Below the pieces are notes generated by a model that saw only the letters and a program-made list of their open reading frames with translations, searched no databases and was not told the DNA's origin. Below, piece after piece: positions 1-9,466 of a DNA stretch of 64,000 nucleotides (position 1 is its first letter; each line of letters opens with the position of its first letter). This DNA comes from Paracoccaceae bacterium (GTDB lineage Bacteria > Pseudomonadota > Alphaproteobacteria > Rhodobacterales > Rhodobacteraceae). The DNA is taken from NCBI GenBank assembly GCA_019454225.1, contig CP075370.1, forward strand, positions 2,847,649 through 2,911,648, written 5' to 3'. A program made the position numbers and the translations under genes.

Positions 1-894
1 GCGCGCCGCGGCCGCAAGCAGCGCCGACAGGTTCTCGCCATAACGGCTTTTCCGGTATCGCTCGGCGGCGGCGCGCAGGGTCGCGGCGTCGATCCAGCCG
101 CGCGCAAAGGCGATTTCCTCGGGGCAGCCGGTCTGCATGCCCTGCCGTTCCTCCAGCGTCCGCACGAAGTTGCCTGCGTCCAGCAGGCTGCCATGGGTGC
201 CGGTGTCAAGCCAGGCAAAGCCGCGGCCCATCCGGCTGACCTGCAACAACCCCTCGTCCAGATAGGTCTGCAGCAGATCGGTGATCTCAAGTTCGCCGCG
301 CGACGAGGGCCGCACCTGCGCGGCACGGTCCGGCGCACTTCCGTCGAGGAAATAAAGCCCGGTGACCGCATAGTTGGAGGGTGCGACCGTCGGCTTCTCG
401 ACGATCCTGCGCACCCGGTCGCGCCCTTCGGGCCCCGGTTCGAAATCGACGACGCCATAGCGTTCCGGATCGGCCACGTGATAGGCAAAGACCGTGCCAC
501 CCTGCGGCTGCTGATCGGCGGCGCGCAGCATGTCGGGCAGACCATGGCCGAAAAAGATGTTGTCGCCCAGCACCATGGCCGACGGCGCACCATTCAGGAA
601 GTCGCGTGCCAGGATATAGGCCTGCGCCAGCCCGTCAGGCGAAGGCTGCACGATCCAGGCGATGCGGATGCCCCAGCGCTCGCCGTCGCCCATCAGGCGG
701 CGGAACTGCGCCTGATCCTCGGGCGTGGTGATCACGGCGATCTCGCGGATGCCCGCGAGCATCAGCACCGAAAGCGGATAGAACACCATCGGCTTGTCAT
801 AGACCGGCAGCAGCTGCTTCGACACGCCCTCGGTAATCGGATAGAGCCGCGTACCGGAGCCACCGGCCAGAATGATCCCCTTGCGTCCCGTCAT
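1..894 (-). CDS. rfbA: glucose-1-phosphate thymidylyltransferase, C-terminus cut by window edge
   Basis: Makes dTDP-glucose from glucose 1-phosphate and dTTP, the first step of dTDP-rhamnose synthesis for surface polysaccharide; cytoplasmic. The frame read from the ATG at 894 gives MTGRKGIILAGGSGTRLYP, where residues 9-16 are the nucleotide-binding LAGGSGTR signature. Further on are LGDNIFFGHGL, FEPGPEGR and the LDTGTH segment expected in RmlA. 298 codons are visible against a usual length near 290-300, so little is missing; the frame is still open at base 1. The rest of the rhamnose pathway (rfbBCD) must lie outside, to the left. The next gene on the same strand (RTX protein) ends 140 bases upstream, so rfbA probably has its own promoter. 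Confidence 0.93.
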   Translation of the reverse strand, partial: MTGRKGIILAGGSGTRLYPITEGVSKQLLPVYDKPMVFYPLSVLMLAGIREIAVITTPEDQAQFRRLMGDGERWGIRIAWIVQPSPDGLAQAYILARDFLNGAPSAMVLGDNIFFGHGLPDMLRAADQQPQGGTVFAYHVADPERYGVVDFEPGPEGRDRVRRIVEKPTVAPSNYAVTGLYFLDGSAPDRAAQVRPSSRGELEITDLLQTYLDEGLLQVSRMGRGFAWLDTGTHGSLLDAGNFVRTLEERQGMQTGCPEEIAFARGWIDAATLRAAAERYRKSRYGENLSALLAAAAR

Positions 895-1034
895 GTCGAT
901 CCCTGCTGTTGCGCCGCATGCTTATCGGGCAGGGCACGGGGGCTCAAGCCCTAGCTTCCGGCATCGCGGGCCAGTGTCCGGGCGGCGCACGTTATTCGGG
1001 CAGTCCTGGGTGCGCGCCGCAATCTTCCCGCAGG

Positions 1035-4000
1035 TCACACGAACAGAAAATCCGCCGGCCCCAGATCACCCGGCGCGATCCCCGCCAGCAGGATCGCATG
1101 GCCGCCCCAGTCGATCCGCGCGTGAACCTGGCCATCGACCGTCACGCTGTCGATGGCCAGCGAGGCAAACCGCGCGGCCGGCGTGGCCCCGGGCACCCAG
1201 GACATCTGCAAACGGTCGGCGCCCTGCTGGAAATCGGCGATCGTGTCCACCTCGCTCACACGCCGCTGCGAGAAGATGAAGACATCGGCACCCGCGCCTC
1301 CCCAGAGCGTGTCATTGCCAAACCCGCCGTTCAGCCGATCGGCGCCGTCACCGCCCCATAGCCGGTCGTTGCCCGTGCCACCCGACAGAAGGTCGTCACC
1401 CGCACCCCCGTACAGAAGGTCATCTTCGTCACCGCCCCCGAGCGAGTCGTTCCCCATGCCGCCCACGAGCGTGTCGCGGCCCGCCCCGCCGCCCAGAGCA
1501 TCGTTGCCGGGCCCGCCCTCGACCAGATCATCGCCGAAACTTCCCGCTAGCGTGTCGTTTCCCGGCCCGCCATAGACATTGTCGTTGCCATAGCCGCCAC
1601 CGACATTGTCGTTGCCGTCCCCCCCCCAGACCAGATCGTTGCCCGGACCGACGACCAGCACATCGTTGCCACCATCGCCGTGGACGGTGTCGTTGCCGTT
1701 GCCGCCGCCCACCGTATCGTTCCCGTCACCGCCGAAGACCAGGTCATTGCCGTCGCCCACCGGGATCAGGTCATGCCCGGCGCCGCCGTAGACCGTGTCG
1801 TTGCCGGCCTGCCCGCGCAGGGCATCGTTGCCGGCGCCACCTTCGATATGGTCGTCGCCGTCGCCGCCTTCGAGAAACACATCGGTGCCCAGTCCGAGCA
1901 GCGTGTCATTCCCCGCGCCACCTGTCAGGCGCCATCCGGTCCCGGTGCCGGTGGACAGATGGTCGTCATAGGCGCTGCCAAGGACGATCTCGACACCGTC
2001 CAGCACATGCCCCGTGGCCCATCCGGCACCCGACCCGGGATCGAGCGGCGCCAGCCGCACGGGCGCCGGCGCCTCGGCGAAGCTGAGCGTGTCGATGCCG
2101 TCGCCGCCGAACCACAGTGTCGCGCCGGGGCCTGCCAGAAACAGATCGTCGCCCGCGCCGCCGTAGACCGCATCACTGCCCGCCCCCGGGGACAGCGTGT
2201 CGTTTCCGGCCCCGCCCCAGAGCGTGTCATCGCCCGCCCCGCCCTCGATCAGGTCATTGCCGCCACCGCCGAAAAGCGCATTCGCCGCCGCATCGCCGGT
2301 CAGCGTGTCGTCGCGGACGGTGCCGACCACCGCCTCGATCCCGGCCAGCATGTCCCCCGATGCCGCGCCGCCCGGTGCCGATGCGCCCGACAGGTCGATG
2401 CGCACCGCAGCATCTTCGGCCGCATAGTCCGCCGTATCGAAACCCGCCCCGCCGAACAGCCGGTCAGCCCCCGGGCCGCCGATCAGCGTGTCGTTGCCCT
2501 CTCCGCCCTCAAGCGTGTCGTTCCCCGGCCCCCCCTCGATGAGGTCGTCGCCGGTGTCGCCCGACAGGCGGTCGTTGCCTTCTCCGCCTTCCAGCGTGTC
2601 GTCGCCACCGCCACCTGCGATCACGTCATCGCCGCCAAGGCCCGCGATCCGGTCCGCCCCGGGGCCACCGGCCAGCGTATCCGCCCCGCCCGAGGGCCCG
2701 GACGATCCGCCGCCGGGCCCCGGGTCGGGCGGCACCTCACCGTCGAGCAGCGCCCGCGTCACCGGGATCAACGCCCAGCCGCGCACCTCGGCCTCGGTCA
2801 GGGGGCGCCCGGTCGCGGTCACGATGACCAGCCGTTCCGCGCCATGGCCAATCACCGCGCCGGTCGCGGTGGGCGTCACCGCCAGCTGCGAGGTGCTGCG
2901 CAGGAACGGCCACAGCGACAGGTCGATACGGTCCACGCCGGGTTCGAAGTCCAGTATCGTATCCGGCTGCCCGTCTGCCGTCAGCACGAAGACATCCGCC
3001 CCCGCACCGCCGCGCAAGGCATCCTGTCCTGCGCCGTCAATCAGGATGTCGTTGCCGGCACCCCCTTCCAGCGTGCCCTGACCCGCGGCGCGGAACATCA
3101 GGTCATGGCCGGATGTGCCGATGCCCGTCGACGCCGAGGCGCCCAGCACCTGCCCCAGTCCCGCCAGGCTGATCCGCAGGAGCGTCGCCCCTGCCTCGGC
3201 ACCCGACATGGTCACCACCTGGATTTCGTTGCCGACGCGGAGCATCGCGATGGCGCTGATGTTCGCCAGGGTCGTGGCGACCGAATCGGCCAGTGTGTCC
3301 AGATGTATGAGCCGGCCCGACGGTGTCAGGGTGAACAGGCTGATGCCGTCATCGGCGCCCGCCACAGCGACAAACGCCCGGTCGTCGATCACGATCGCGT
3401 CGAGCACGGTTGCGCCGCCAAACCGTGTCCCGAGATCGTCGATCAGATGATCGACCAGAACCAGCCGCCCGTCCGGCCCCATGCGCAGGACCGACAGGCT
3501 GCCCGATCCGGCCGCAGCGGCAATGACATAGCTCTGCCCGTCCAGCATGACCGACCGCAATGCAGTGATCCCCTGCACCGGCAGGCCCTGTGCGGGGCCC
3601 ATAGCGACACCGCCCGTCAGCGCGCCACCCGCGCCGACCTGCCACACCGTCAGCCCGTGCTCGACAAGCGAAGCCGCCACAAGGAACGTCTGCGGCCCGA
3701 CCCGCACCGCCAGCAGCGCCGATACCCCGGACGCCAGCGCCGCCGCGCTGTCCGCCGCGCCCGGCCGCGCCGCAAGTGCGCCGGAGGCCAGCACCTCGAA
3801 CACCGCAATCCCCTGCGCTGCGGGCCGCGCGGCATAGACCCAGGTTCCCCCGCCGGACGTCACGGCCACGATTTCCACCATCTGTGTCGTCGTGATGGAC
3901 GAAGCGCTGAGAAATGCCGTGAGCGAGGCCGCGCCATCCAGTCCGCGCGCCAGCGTGACCACCTCGGGCAGCACCGAGCCGGACAATCCGCCGACCGTCA

Positions 4001-4199
4001 TCGGCAGACGGGTTCCGGAATGGGCGGCAAACGCAGTCTCTCCACCCGTCGCGCCCGCGACGGCCGCAAGCGTCACCGAGTCCCGCGTGATCCAGTTGAC
4101 CACGCGAAAACCGCCCGGCACCGCCACGATGTCCACATGCGCCGAGGGCACGGCGAATCGTGCGCCGCCCACCGTCCCGACCAGATCGAGCCGCTGCAT
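1035..4199 (-). CDS. large secreted RTX calcium-binding protein with a beta-rich head
   Basis: 1054 residues, no Sec signal, acidic and glycine-rich. Residues ~1-360 have no recognised enzyme motif but show recurring short blocks of the type VAVAGADDGISLFTLTPSGRL, which suggests a beta-propeller-like head. Then follow a short RTX block, a module DVFVLTADGQPDTILDFEPG, a Pro/Gly linker, and three long RTX arrays with more than 30 GGxGxDxL nonapeptides in total. The C-terminus again has DVFIFS and IADFQQGADRLQMS and ends in PADFLFV, the arrangement of type I secretion substrates. RTX repeats bind calcium and fold outside the cell. No ABC exporter, membrane-fusion protein or TolC gene lies in the window, so the exporter must be encoded elsewhere. 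The biological role (adhesin, matrix protein or enzyme) cannot be read from the sequence. Confidence 0.85.
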   Translation of the reverse strand: MQRLDLVGTVGGARFAVPSAHVDIVAVPGGFRVVNWITRDSVTLAAVAGATGGETAFAAHSGTRLPMTVGGLSGSVLPEVVTLARGLDGAASLTAFLSASSITTTQMVEIVAVTSGGGTWVYAARPAAQGIAVFEVLASGALAARPGAADSAAALASGVSALLAVRVGPQTFLVAASLVEHGLTVWQVGAGGALTGGVAMGPAQGLPVQGITALRSVMLDGQSYVIAAAAGSGSLSVLRMGPDGRLVLVDHLIDDLGTRFGGATVLDAIVIDDRAFVAVAGADDGISLFTLTPSGRLIHLDTLADSVATTLANISAIAMLRVGNEIQVVTMSGAEAGATLLRISLAGLGQVLGASASTGIGTSGHDLMFRAAGQGTLEGGAGNDILIDGAGQDALRGGAGADVFVLTADGQPDTILDFEPGVDRIDLSLWPFLRSTSQLAVTPTATGAVIGHGAERLVIVTATGRPLTEAEVRGWALIPVTRALLDGEVPPDPGPGGGSSGPSGGADTLAGGPGADRIAGLGGDDVIAGGGGDDTLEGGEGNDRLSGDTGDDLIEGGPGNDTLEGGEGNDTLIGGPGADRLFGGAGFDTADYAAEDAAVRIDLSGASAPGGAASGDMLAGIEAVVGTVRDDTLTGDAAANALFGGGGNDLIEGGAGDDTLWGGAGNDTLSPGAGSDAVYGGAGDDLFLAGPGATLWFGGDGIDTLSFAEAPAPVRLAPLDPGSGAGWATGHVLDGVEIVLGSAYDDHLSTGTGTGWRLTGGAGNDTLLGLGTDVFLEGGDGDDHIEGGAGNDALRGQAGNDTVYGGAGHDLIPVGDGNDLVFGGDGNDTVGGGNGNDTVHGDGGNDVLVVGPGNDLVWGGDGNDNVGGGYGNDNVYGGPGNDTLAGSFGDDLVEGGPGNDALGGGAGRDTLVGGMGNDSLGGGDEDDLLYGGAGDDLLSGGTGNDRLWGGDGADRLNGGFGNDTLWGGAGADVFIFSQRRVSEVDTIADFQQGADRLQMSWVPGATPAARFASLAIDSVTVDGQVHARIDWGGHAILLAGIAPGDLGPADFLFV

Positions 4200-4220
4200 C
4201 CGTCCAACCCCACTCGCGTC

Positions 4221-4232
4221 CCCACGCGTGGG
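4221..4232. repeat. 12-bp perfect palindrome upstream of RTX gene
   Basis: CCCACGCGTGGG is its own reverse complement. It lies 22 bases upstream of the RTX start codon, where an operator or a 5'-UTR hairpin could act. No matching second copy was seen nearby. Function is inference only. Confidence 0.4.
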
Positions 4233-4316
4233 ATGACCCTGCCCCGGGTGCCTGAAACCGCACTTAATCGAAGATGGCGGGAAAGCGGCCTTTGCGAAGA
4301 ACTCGCGCTGTCGCCG

Positions 4317-4682
4317 TCAGGGCTGCGGACTGCGGGCGATCAGACAGTCCAGAAACCGCGTCAGGCCCGGCCTGTCCCATTCGCCCCCCGACCGGGCGGC
4401 GCCCATCACCGGGCCGCTGCGCCAGCGGTCGCCCTGGCGCCAGTCGATCCGCGCCGCGATGCGTCGCGGACCGGCCCGCAGCACGACAAGCCGCACCGTC
4501 GCCCGTGCGTCCTGGCCCGCCAGTGCGCCCGGATGGCTCTGCTGCAAGCGGTCCAGAAAGGCGGAACACAGATCGTCGGGCGCCCCCGGCACGGTGGCGC
4601 AGATGGCAACGGGCGCCGCATCGGCCGCCGTGCCCGCCACCAGCATCGCTGCCAGCCATGCGGCGCGCGCCCGGCCTGCCAT
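4317..4682 (-). CDS. small secreted protein of unknown function
   Basis: 121 residues. The N-terminus MAGRARAAWLAAMLVAGTAADA is a good Sec signal peptide (positive start, Ala/Leu core, AxA-like cleavage near residue 22), so the product is probably periplasmic. The mature part has three cysteines (C-ATV, LC-SAF, DC-LIA), which could form disulfides there. No family is recognised. It starts three bases after the stop of the DMT-type exporter on the same strand, so the two are almost certainly co-transcribed. A longer overlapping frame (4264-4659) lacks a signal peptide and was judged a shadow. Confidence 0.6.
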   Translation of the reverse strand: MAGRARAAWLAAMLVAGTAADAAPVAICATVPGAPDDLCSAFLDRLQQSHPGALAGQDARATVRLVVLRAGPRRIAARIDWRQGDRWRSGPVMGAARSGGEWDRPGLTRFLDCLIARSPQP

Positions 4683-4685
4683 CGC

Positions 4686-5597
4686 CTAGCCCGCCGCGAG
4701 GGGCGGCGTGACGGCACGGCGCTTCAGCACCGCCTCGCGCCAGGTGATATAGCTGATCGCCCCGATGATCACCGCACCGCCAAGGATGACAAAGCCATCC
4801 ACCGGCTCATCGAAGACCAGCACGCCCAGAAGCGTGGCCCAGACGAGTTGCAGGAAGGTCACCGGCTGCGTCACCGCAAGCGGCGCGGCGGCGAAGGCGC
4901 GCATCATGCAGTAATGCGCCGCCGAACCGAAGGCCGCCACCAGGGCCATCCAACCCAGCTGTTCAAGACTGACGGGCACCCAGACCCACACCGCAAAGGG
5001 CAGAAGGCCCAGCGTGACCGTCAGCGACATCATCGCCACCACCGCACCCGGACCGGCAAGCGCCGACAGCCGCTTGGCATAGAGATAGGAGGCGGCAAAG
5101 CAGAAGGCGGCCGCCACCTGCGCCCAGTGCCCGTCGGTCACCTCGCGCAGGCCGGGCCGCAGCACGATCAGCGCGCCACAGATCGCCACGCCCACGGCGA
5201 TCAGCCGCCGGGCCGCCAGGGTTTCGCCCAGAAACAGCGCGGCACCCAGCGTCACCAGCACGGGGTTCAGGTATCCGATGGCCGTCACCTCGGCCACCGG
5301 CAGGCGCGCCATCGCATAGAACCACAGCACCACCGCCGCCACATGCACCATGCCCCGCTGTGCGTGCAATGCCAGCACCCCCGGCGCGAATCCCGCCCGC
5401 AGCACCGGAACCAGCGTCGGCATCAGGAATACCGCGCCAAAGGCAAAGCGCAGGAAGGCCGACTGCGCGGCCGGCAGATCGGTGCCCAGATAGCGCACGA
5501 TGCCCGTCACGGCCACGAAACAGAGCCCCGTGGCAAGCATCCACAGCGCGCCCGCGACGGGGCGATCGGCAGTTTCGGTCTGGATCAGCGCGGCCAT
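4686..5597 (-). CDS. DMT-superfamily (EamA) exporter
   Basis: Inner-membrane transporter of the drug/metabolite family; members export amino acids, metabolites or drugs, and the substrate here is unknown. 303 residues with about ten hydrophobic segments in two similar halves (EamA repeats), e.g. [20 protein letters not shown], then the [24 protein letters not shown] stretch ending the first half and [18 protein letters not shown] in the second. The conserved FLGE/FDEP positions at the ends of the halves fit the family. The ATG at 5597 (MAALIQTE) is chosen; an upstream extension in the same frame is Arg/Gly-rich and not membrane-like. It precedes the small secreted protein in a two-gene operon. 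Confidence 0.85.
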   Translation of the reverse strand: MAALIQTETADRPVAGALWMLATGLCFVAVTGIVRYLGTDLPAAQSAFLRFAFGAVFLMPTLVPVLRAGFAPGVLALHAQRGMVHVAAVVLWFYAMARLPVAEVTAIGYLNPVLVTLGAALFLGETLAARRLIAVGVAICGALIVLRPGLREVTDGHWAQVAAAFCFAASYLYAKRLSALAGPGAVVAMMSLTVTLGLLPFAVWVWVPVSLEQLGWMALVAAFGSAAHYCMMRAFAAAPLAVTQPVTFLQLVWATLLGVLVFDEPVDGFVILGGAVIIGAISYITWREAVLKRRAVTPPLAAG

Positions 5598-5682
5598 GGC
5601 CCTTGAAACCACCGCCGACGCCCGGGTGCAACCGCCCCCTTGGACCCGCCACCGCGAAACCGGCACGGCCGGGCGACCCGGC

Positions 5683-5886
5683 CTACCAGTGCGGCGGGCG
5701 TTCGTCGCCCAGCACCACGCCGCCGCCGCCTTCGGCCTCGCGCGCCGCCTCGCGTTCCATCAGCAGCGCCACCCGGCGGACCAGGCGGTCGATCTCGTCG
5801 CCCTGCTGCGCCACGACGTCCGACAGGTCCTCGACCGTCCGCAGCAGATGCGCGATCCGTTCTTCCAGCCGCTCGATCCGCTCCAT
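5683..5886 (-). CDS. slyX: SlyX-family small coiled-coil protein
   Basis: 67 residues starting [20 protein letters not shown] and ending GDERPPHW. The heptad-like pattern of Leu/Ile/Val with many charged residues, the QQGDEIDRL core and the C-terminal PPHW/PPHY motif are hallmarks of SlyX. The protein is predicted to be a single coiled coil; its function is poorly defined in all bacteria. It diverges from hisS across a 69-base gap. The gene is easily missed because much longer shadow frames cover it on the same strand. The start is the ATG at 5886. Confidence 0.85.
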   Translation of the reverse strand: MERIERLEERIAHLLRTVEDLSDVVAQQGDEIDRLVRRVALLMEREAAREAEGGGGVVLGDERPPHW

Positions 5887-5955
5887 CCCCGCCCCCGGCT
5901 TGCCGCCCCGCACCCCTTCCGCTACACCGCGCGCGACAGGCTGAACAGGGTTCCC

Positions 5956-7539
5956 ATGGCCAAGGACGCATCTTCCCGCCGCCCCCGTGCCGAACCGCCC
6001 CGGGGCTTCCGCGACTACTTCGGCGCCGAGGTCACCGAGCGCAAGGCAATGCTGGACGCCATCGCCGGGGTCTATCAGCGCTACGGCTTCGACCCGCTGG
6101 AGACCAGCGCGGTCGAGACGGTCGAGGCGCTGGGCAAGTTCCTGCCCGATGTCGACCGCCCGAACGAAGGCGTCTTTGCCTGGCAGGATGAGGACAAGGA
6201 CTGGCTGGCCCTGCGCTATGACCTGACCGCACCCCTTGCGCGCGTGGCGGCGCAGTATCGCAATGACCTGCCGTCGCCCTACCGGCGCTATGCGATGGGG
6301 CCGGTCTGGCGCAACGAAAAGCCCGGGCCGGGGCGGTTCCGGCAGTTCTATCAATGCGATGCGGATACGGTGGGGTCGGCGTCGGTGGCGGCGGATGCCG
6401 AGATCTGCATGATGCTGGCGGATGCGCTGGAGGCCGTCGGCATCCCGCGCGGCGACTATGTGGTGAAGATCAACAACCGCAAGGTGCTGAACGGGGTGAT
6501 GGAGGTCGCGGGCCTGTCGGGCGACGACAAGGAGGCCGAACGCGGCATCGTCCTGCGCGCCATCGACAAGATCGACCGGCTGGGGCCGGACGGGGTGCGG
6601 GCGCTGTTGGGCGAGGGGCGCCGCGACGAGAGCGGGGATTTCACCAAGGGCGCGGGGTTGAGTGACGCCCAGGCCGAGGTAGTGATGGGGTTTGTGAGCG
6701 CAACCGCCATTGTTGAGCAAGAACTGCTCAACGGCCCTCCCAAACCAGACAATCGCATTCCCGGCGGCATGGGCTTGAAACTCGCCGATCCGCATCAACG
6801 AAGCGAATATGCAGGCCGCACTTGGAATTGGGCTGTTCAGGATCACCTGCGACGCATTGTCTGGAATAGCCAGACCGGGGTTCAAGGCTTGGATGAGCTT
6901 GCCGAGATATCTGACTTGCTCCAGGCCCAAGGCTACGGCCCTGATCGCATCATGATCGACCCCGGCGTCGTCCGCGGCCTCGGCTACTACACCGGTCCGG
7001 TCTATGAGGCGGAACTCACCTTCCAGATCGAGGACGAAAAGGGCCGACCGCGCAACTTCGGCTCGGTGGCGGGCGGCGGGCGCTATGATGGGTTGGTGAA
7101 GCGCTTCACCGGGCAGGAGGTGCCGGCCACGGGCGTCTCCATCGGGGTGGACCGCCTGCTGGCCGCCCTGCGCGCCAAGGGCCGCAGCACCGCCGACACG
7201 GCGGGCCCGGTGGTGGTGACGGTGATGGACCGGGACCGGATGGCCGATTACATGGCCATGGCGGGCGAGTTGCGCAGCGCGGGCATCCGCGCCGAGGTCT
7301 ATCTGGGCAACCCCAGGCAATTCGGCAACCAGCTGAAATATGCCGACAAGCGCGGCTCTCCCATCGCGGTGATCCAGGGCGGGAACGAGGCCGCCGCCGG
7401 AACCGTGATCCTGAAGGACCTGGTGCTGGGCGCGAAGATCGCCGAAAGCGCCACGCTTGAGGAATGGAAGGACCGCCCCGCGCAGGTCGAGGTTCCCCGC
7501 GCCGATCTGGTGGCCGAAATCCGCAAGATGCTGTCGTGA
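5956..7539 (+). CDS. hisS: histidyl-tRNA synthetase with an unusual internal insert
   Basis: Charges tRNA-His with histidine in the cytoplasm. Class II motif 2 is seen around residues 105-130 ([16 protein letters not shown], then [10 protein letters not shown]), and the histidine-A loop [12 protein letters not shown] near 338-349; the C-terminal anticodon-binding domain carries [18 protein letters not shown]. The ATG at 5956 (MAKDASS) is preferred over a long non-homologous extension. The protein is 527 residues; relatives, from memory, are near 495-505. The extra length lies at about residues 250-292 in the insertion domain, where codon use changes abruptly to AT-richer triplets (roughly bases 6680-6945). 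The frame stays open, so the enzyme is probably functional. The stop overlaps the GTG of hisZ. Confidence 0.95.
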   Translation: MAKDASSRRPRAEPPRGFRDYFGAEVTERKAMLDAIAGVYQRYGFDPLETSAVETVEALGKFLPDVDRPNEGVFAWQDEDKDWLALRYDLTAPLARVAAQYRNDLPSPYRRYAMGPVWRNEKPGPGRFRQFYQCDADTVGSASVAADAEICMMLADALEAVGIPRGDYVVKINNRKVLNGVMEVAGLSGDDKEAERGIVLRAIDKIDRLGPDGVRALLGEGRRDESGDFTKGAGLSDAQAEVVMGFVSATAIVEQELLNGPPKPDNRIPGGMGLKLADPHQRSEYAGRTWNWAVQDHLRRIVWNSQTGVQGLDELAEISDLLQAQGYGPDRIMIDPGVVRGLGYYTGPVYEAELTFQIEDEKGRPRNFGSVAGGGRYDGLVKRFTGQEVPATGVSIGVDRLLAALRAKGRSTADTAGPVVVTVMDRDRMADYMAMAGELRSAGIRAEVYLGNPRQFGNQLKYADKRGSPIAVIQGGNEAAAGTVILKDLVLGAKIAESATLEEWKDRPAQVEVPRADLVAEIRKMLS

Positions 7540-8684
7540 CGCCCGGGGCCGCCGCCGTCCGAACCGCCGCCGAGGCCGCCTTTGCGGCCTTCCGGCAGGC
7601 CGGTGCCGTGCCGGTCGAGGCCGACATCCTGCAACCGGCCGAGGTCCTGCTGGACCTCTACGGCGAGGACATCCGCGCCCGCGCCTATGTCACCCACGAC
7701 CCGGTGGCGGGCGAGATGATGCTGCGCCCCGATTTCACGCTGCCCGTGGTGCAGGCCCATATGGCGGGCGGGGCCGATCCGGCGCGCTACTGCTACATGG
7801 GGCCGGTGTTCCGGTCACAGGACCGCCCGGGCGACCGCCCACGCGAATACCTGCAGGTCGGGTTCGAACTGTTCGACCGCAGCGCGCCGGAACAGGCGGA
7901 TGCCGAGGTCTTTGCGCTGTTCGCGGGGCATCTGCGGCCGCTGAACCTGACCCCCGTTACCGGCGACATCGGCATCCTGATGGCCGCCGTGCGCGGCCTC
8001 GCCACCACCGAGCGCCGCCGCGCCGCGCTGCTGCGCCATATCTGGCGGCCACAGCGGTTCCGCCGCCTGCTCGACCGGTTTGCGGGGCGGGCGCCCCTGC
8101 CCGTGGAACGCGCGGCGCTGCTGGAACGGCTGGCACAGGCAGACCCCGCCACCCTGATCACCGCCGCCGGTCCGGTCATCGGGCTGCGCGGCGCCGACGA
8201 GATCGCGGCGCGCGCGCAGGCGCTGCTGGACGATGCCGGCACGCCGCCGCTTGCGGCCCCCGAGGCGGCGCTGCTCTATGACCTGCTGACGCTGACCGCC
8301 CCGGCCCGCGCCGCCCTGGCGCATCTGCGCGGGATCACGCCGCTGCTGCCCGCCATCGCCCCGGCAGTCGACCGGTTCGCCGCCCGGCTTGACGCGCTCG
8401 ATGCGCGGGGGGTGGACACGGGGCGCCTGGCCTTCGAGGCCAGCCACGGCCGCACCGCCATGGAATACTACGACGGTTTCGTGTTCAGCTTCGTCGCCTC
8501 CGATCTGCCCCCCGTGGCCTCGGGCGGACGCTATGACGCGCTGACCGCGATCCTGGGCGAGGGCCGCTCGATTCCGGCCGTTGGCGGTGTGATCCGCCCG
8601 GCGCTTGTGGCGCAGCTGTCGGCCGCGCAGGGGCCCGCACTTGGCATGCAGATGGGCCTGCGGCTCGGGGGGGCAGGATGCTGA
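7536..8684 (+). CDS. hisZ: ATP phosphoribosyltransferase regulatory subunit HisZ
   Basis: A catalytically dead paralogue of histidyl-tRNA synthetase that forms a hetero-octamer with short HisG and gives it activity and histidine feedback. 382 residues from the GTG at 7536, which sits in the GTGA overlap with the hisS stop. Class II aaRS-like features remain: [22 protein letters not shown] (degenerate motif 2), and [18 protein letters not shown] in place of the histidine-A motif. It lacks the anticodon-binding domain, as HisZ does. Its 3' end overlaps hisG by seven bases, so the two subunits are translationally coupled, which fits a fixed stoichiometry. Confidence 0.93.
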   Translation: MTPGAAAVRTAAEAAFAAFRQAGAVPVEADILQPAEVLLDLYGEDIRARAYVTHDPVAGEMMLRPDFTLPVVQAHMAGGADPARYCYMGPVFRSQDRPGDRPREYLQVGFELFDRSAPEQADAEVFALFAGHLRPLNLTPVTGDIGILMAAVRGLATTERRRAALLRHIWRPQRFRRLLDRFAGRAPLPVERAALLERLAQADPATLITAAGPVIGLRGADEIAARAQALLDDAGTPPLAAPEAALLYDLLTLTAPARAALAHLRGITPLLPAIAPAVDRFAARLDALDARGVDTGRLAFEASHGRTAMEYYDGFVFSFVASDLPPVASGGRYDALTAILGEGRSIPAVGGVIRPALVAQLSAAQGPALGMQMGLRLGGAGC

Positions 8685-9385
8685 AGATCGGCCTGCCGTC
8701 CAAGGGGCGGCTGATGGAACAGGCCTTGGCATGGTTCGCGGCGCGCGGCATCGCCATCCGCCAGACCGGCGAGGGGCGCGAGTATGCGGCGACGCTCGAC
8801 GGGCTGCCCGGCGCGGTGCCGGTGCTGCTGTCGGCGGGCGAAATACCCCGCGACCTCGCGGCGGGCCGCATCCATCTGGGCGTCACCGGATCGGACCTCG
8901 TGCGGGACAAGCTGGCCGACTGGTCGTCGCAGGTGACCGAGATCGCGCCGATGGGCTTTGGCCATGCCGATCTGGTCATCGCCGTGCCTGCCGCCTGGAT
9001 CGACGTCGACACGCTGGACGATCTGGACGCCGCCGCCGCCGCCTTCCGCGCCGCGCATGGCCACCGCCTGCGCATCGCGACGAAATACCACCGGCTGGTC
9101 CGCGAGCACCTGACCGCCCATGGCGTTGCCGACTATGCCCTGATCGACAGCCAGGGCGCGACCGAGGGCACCGTGGCCAACGGCGCCGCCGAGGCCATCG
9201 CCGACATCACCTCGACCGGCGAGACGCTGAGGGCGAACCATCTGCGAATCCTCTCGGACGGCTTGATCCATGCCAGCCAGGCCACGCTTTTCCTGTCGCG
9301 TGCGGCGCCCCGCAGCCCCGAGGACGATGCGGCCCTCGCGCTGCTGGCCGCGCGCCTGGGCATCGCGCCGCCACAAGGGCTGTGA
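8678..9385 (+). CDS. hisG: ATP phosphoribosyltransferase, short form
   Basis: First enzyme of histidine biosynthesis: condenses ATP with PRPP. 235 residues, the length of the short form that lacks the C-terminal allosteric domain and needs HisZ. Visible are [14 protein letters not shown] at the start, LGVTGSDLVRD, and the PRPP-binding region ATKYHRLVREHL followed by SQGATEGTVANGAAEAIADI. The ATG at 8678 lies inside the end of hisZ. With hisS and hisZ it makes a compact three-gene unit. Confidence 0.96.
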   Translation: MLKIGLPSKGRLMEQALAWFAARGIAIRQTGEGREYAATLDGLPGAVPVLLSAGEIPRDLAAGRIHLGVTGSDLVRDKLADWSSQVTEIAPMGFGHADLVIAVPAAWIDVDTLDDLDAAAAAFRAAHGHRLRIATKYHRLVREHLTAHGVADYALIDSQGATEGTVANGAAEAIADITSTGETLRANHLRILSDGLIHASQATLFLSRAAPRSPEDDAALALLAARLGIAPPQGL

Positions 9386-9466
9386 CCAACGGGACACCGC
9401 ACTTGGCGCCGGGCGGAACGGCCGTTATCTTGCCGGGACTTGAACGACAGGGGCAGCGGGCGGACA

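Noticed and set aside
1290-2690. Regular short repeats that might suggest a CRISPR array
   Set aside because: The period is 27 bases (nine codons) in frame and encodes the RTX nonapeptide; there are no spacers of unrelated sequence.
4264-4659. 131-codon frame overlapping the small secreted protein
   Set aside because: It has no signal peptide, no homology pattern and low-complexity Gly/Arg content; the alternative frame has a clean signal peptide and suits the operon spacing.
1680-5606. A 1308-codon open frame on the plus strand across the RTX gene and the exporter
   Set aside because: It is antisense to the RTX repeats and to the DMT transporter. GC-rich repetitive coding leaves the opposite strand open; the product is Arg/Ala/Gln-rich without any domain.
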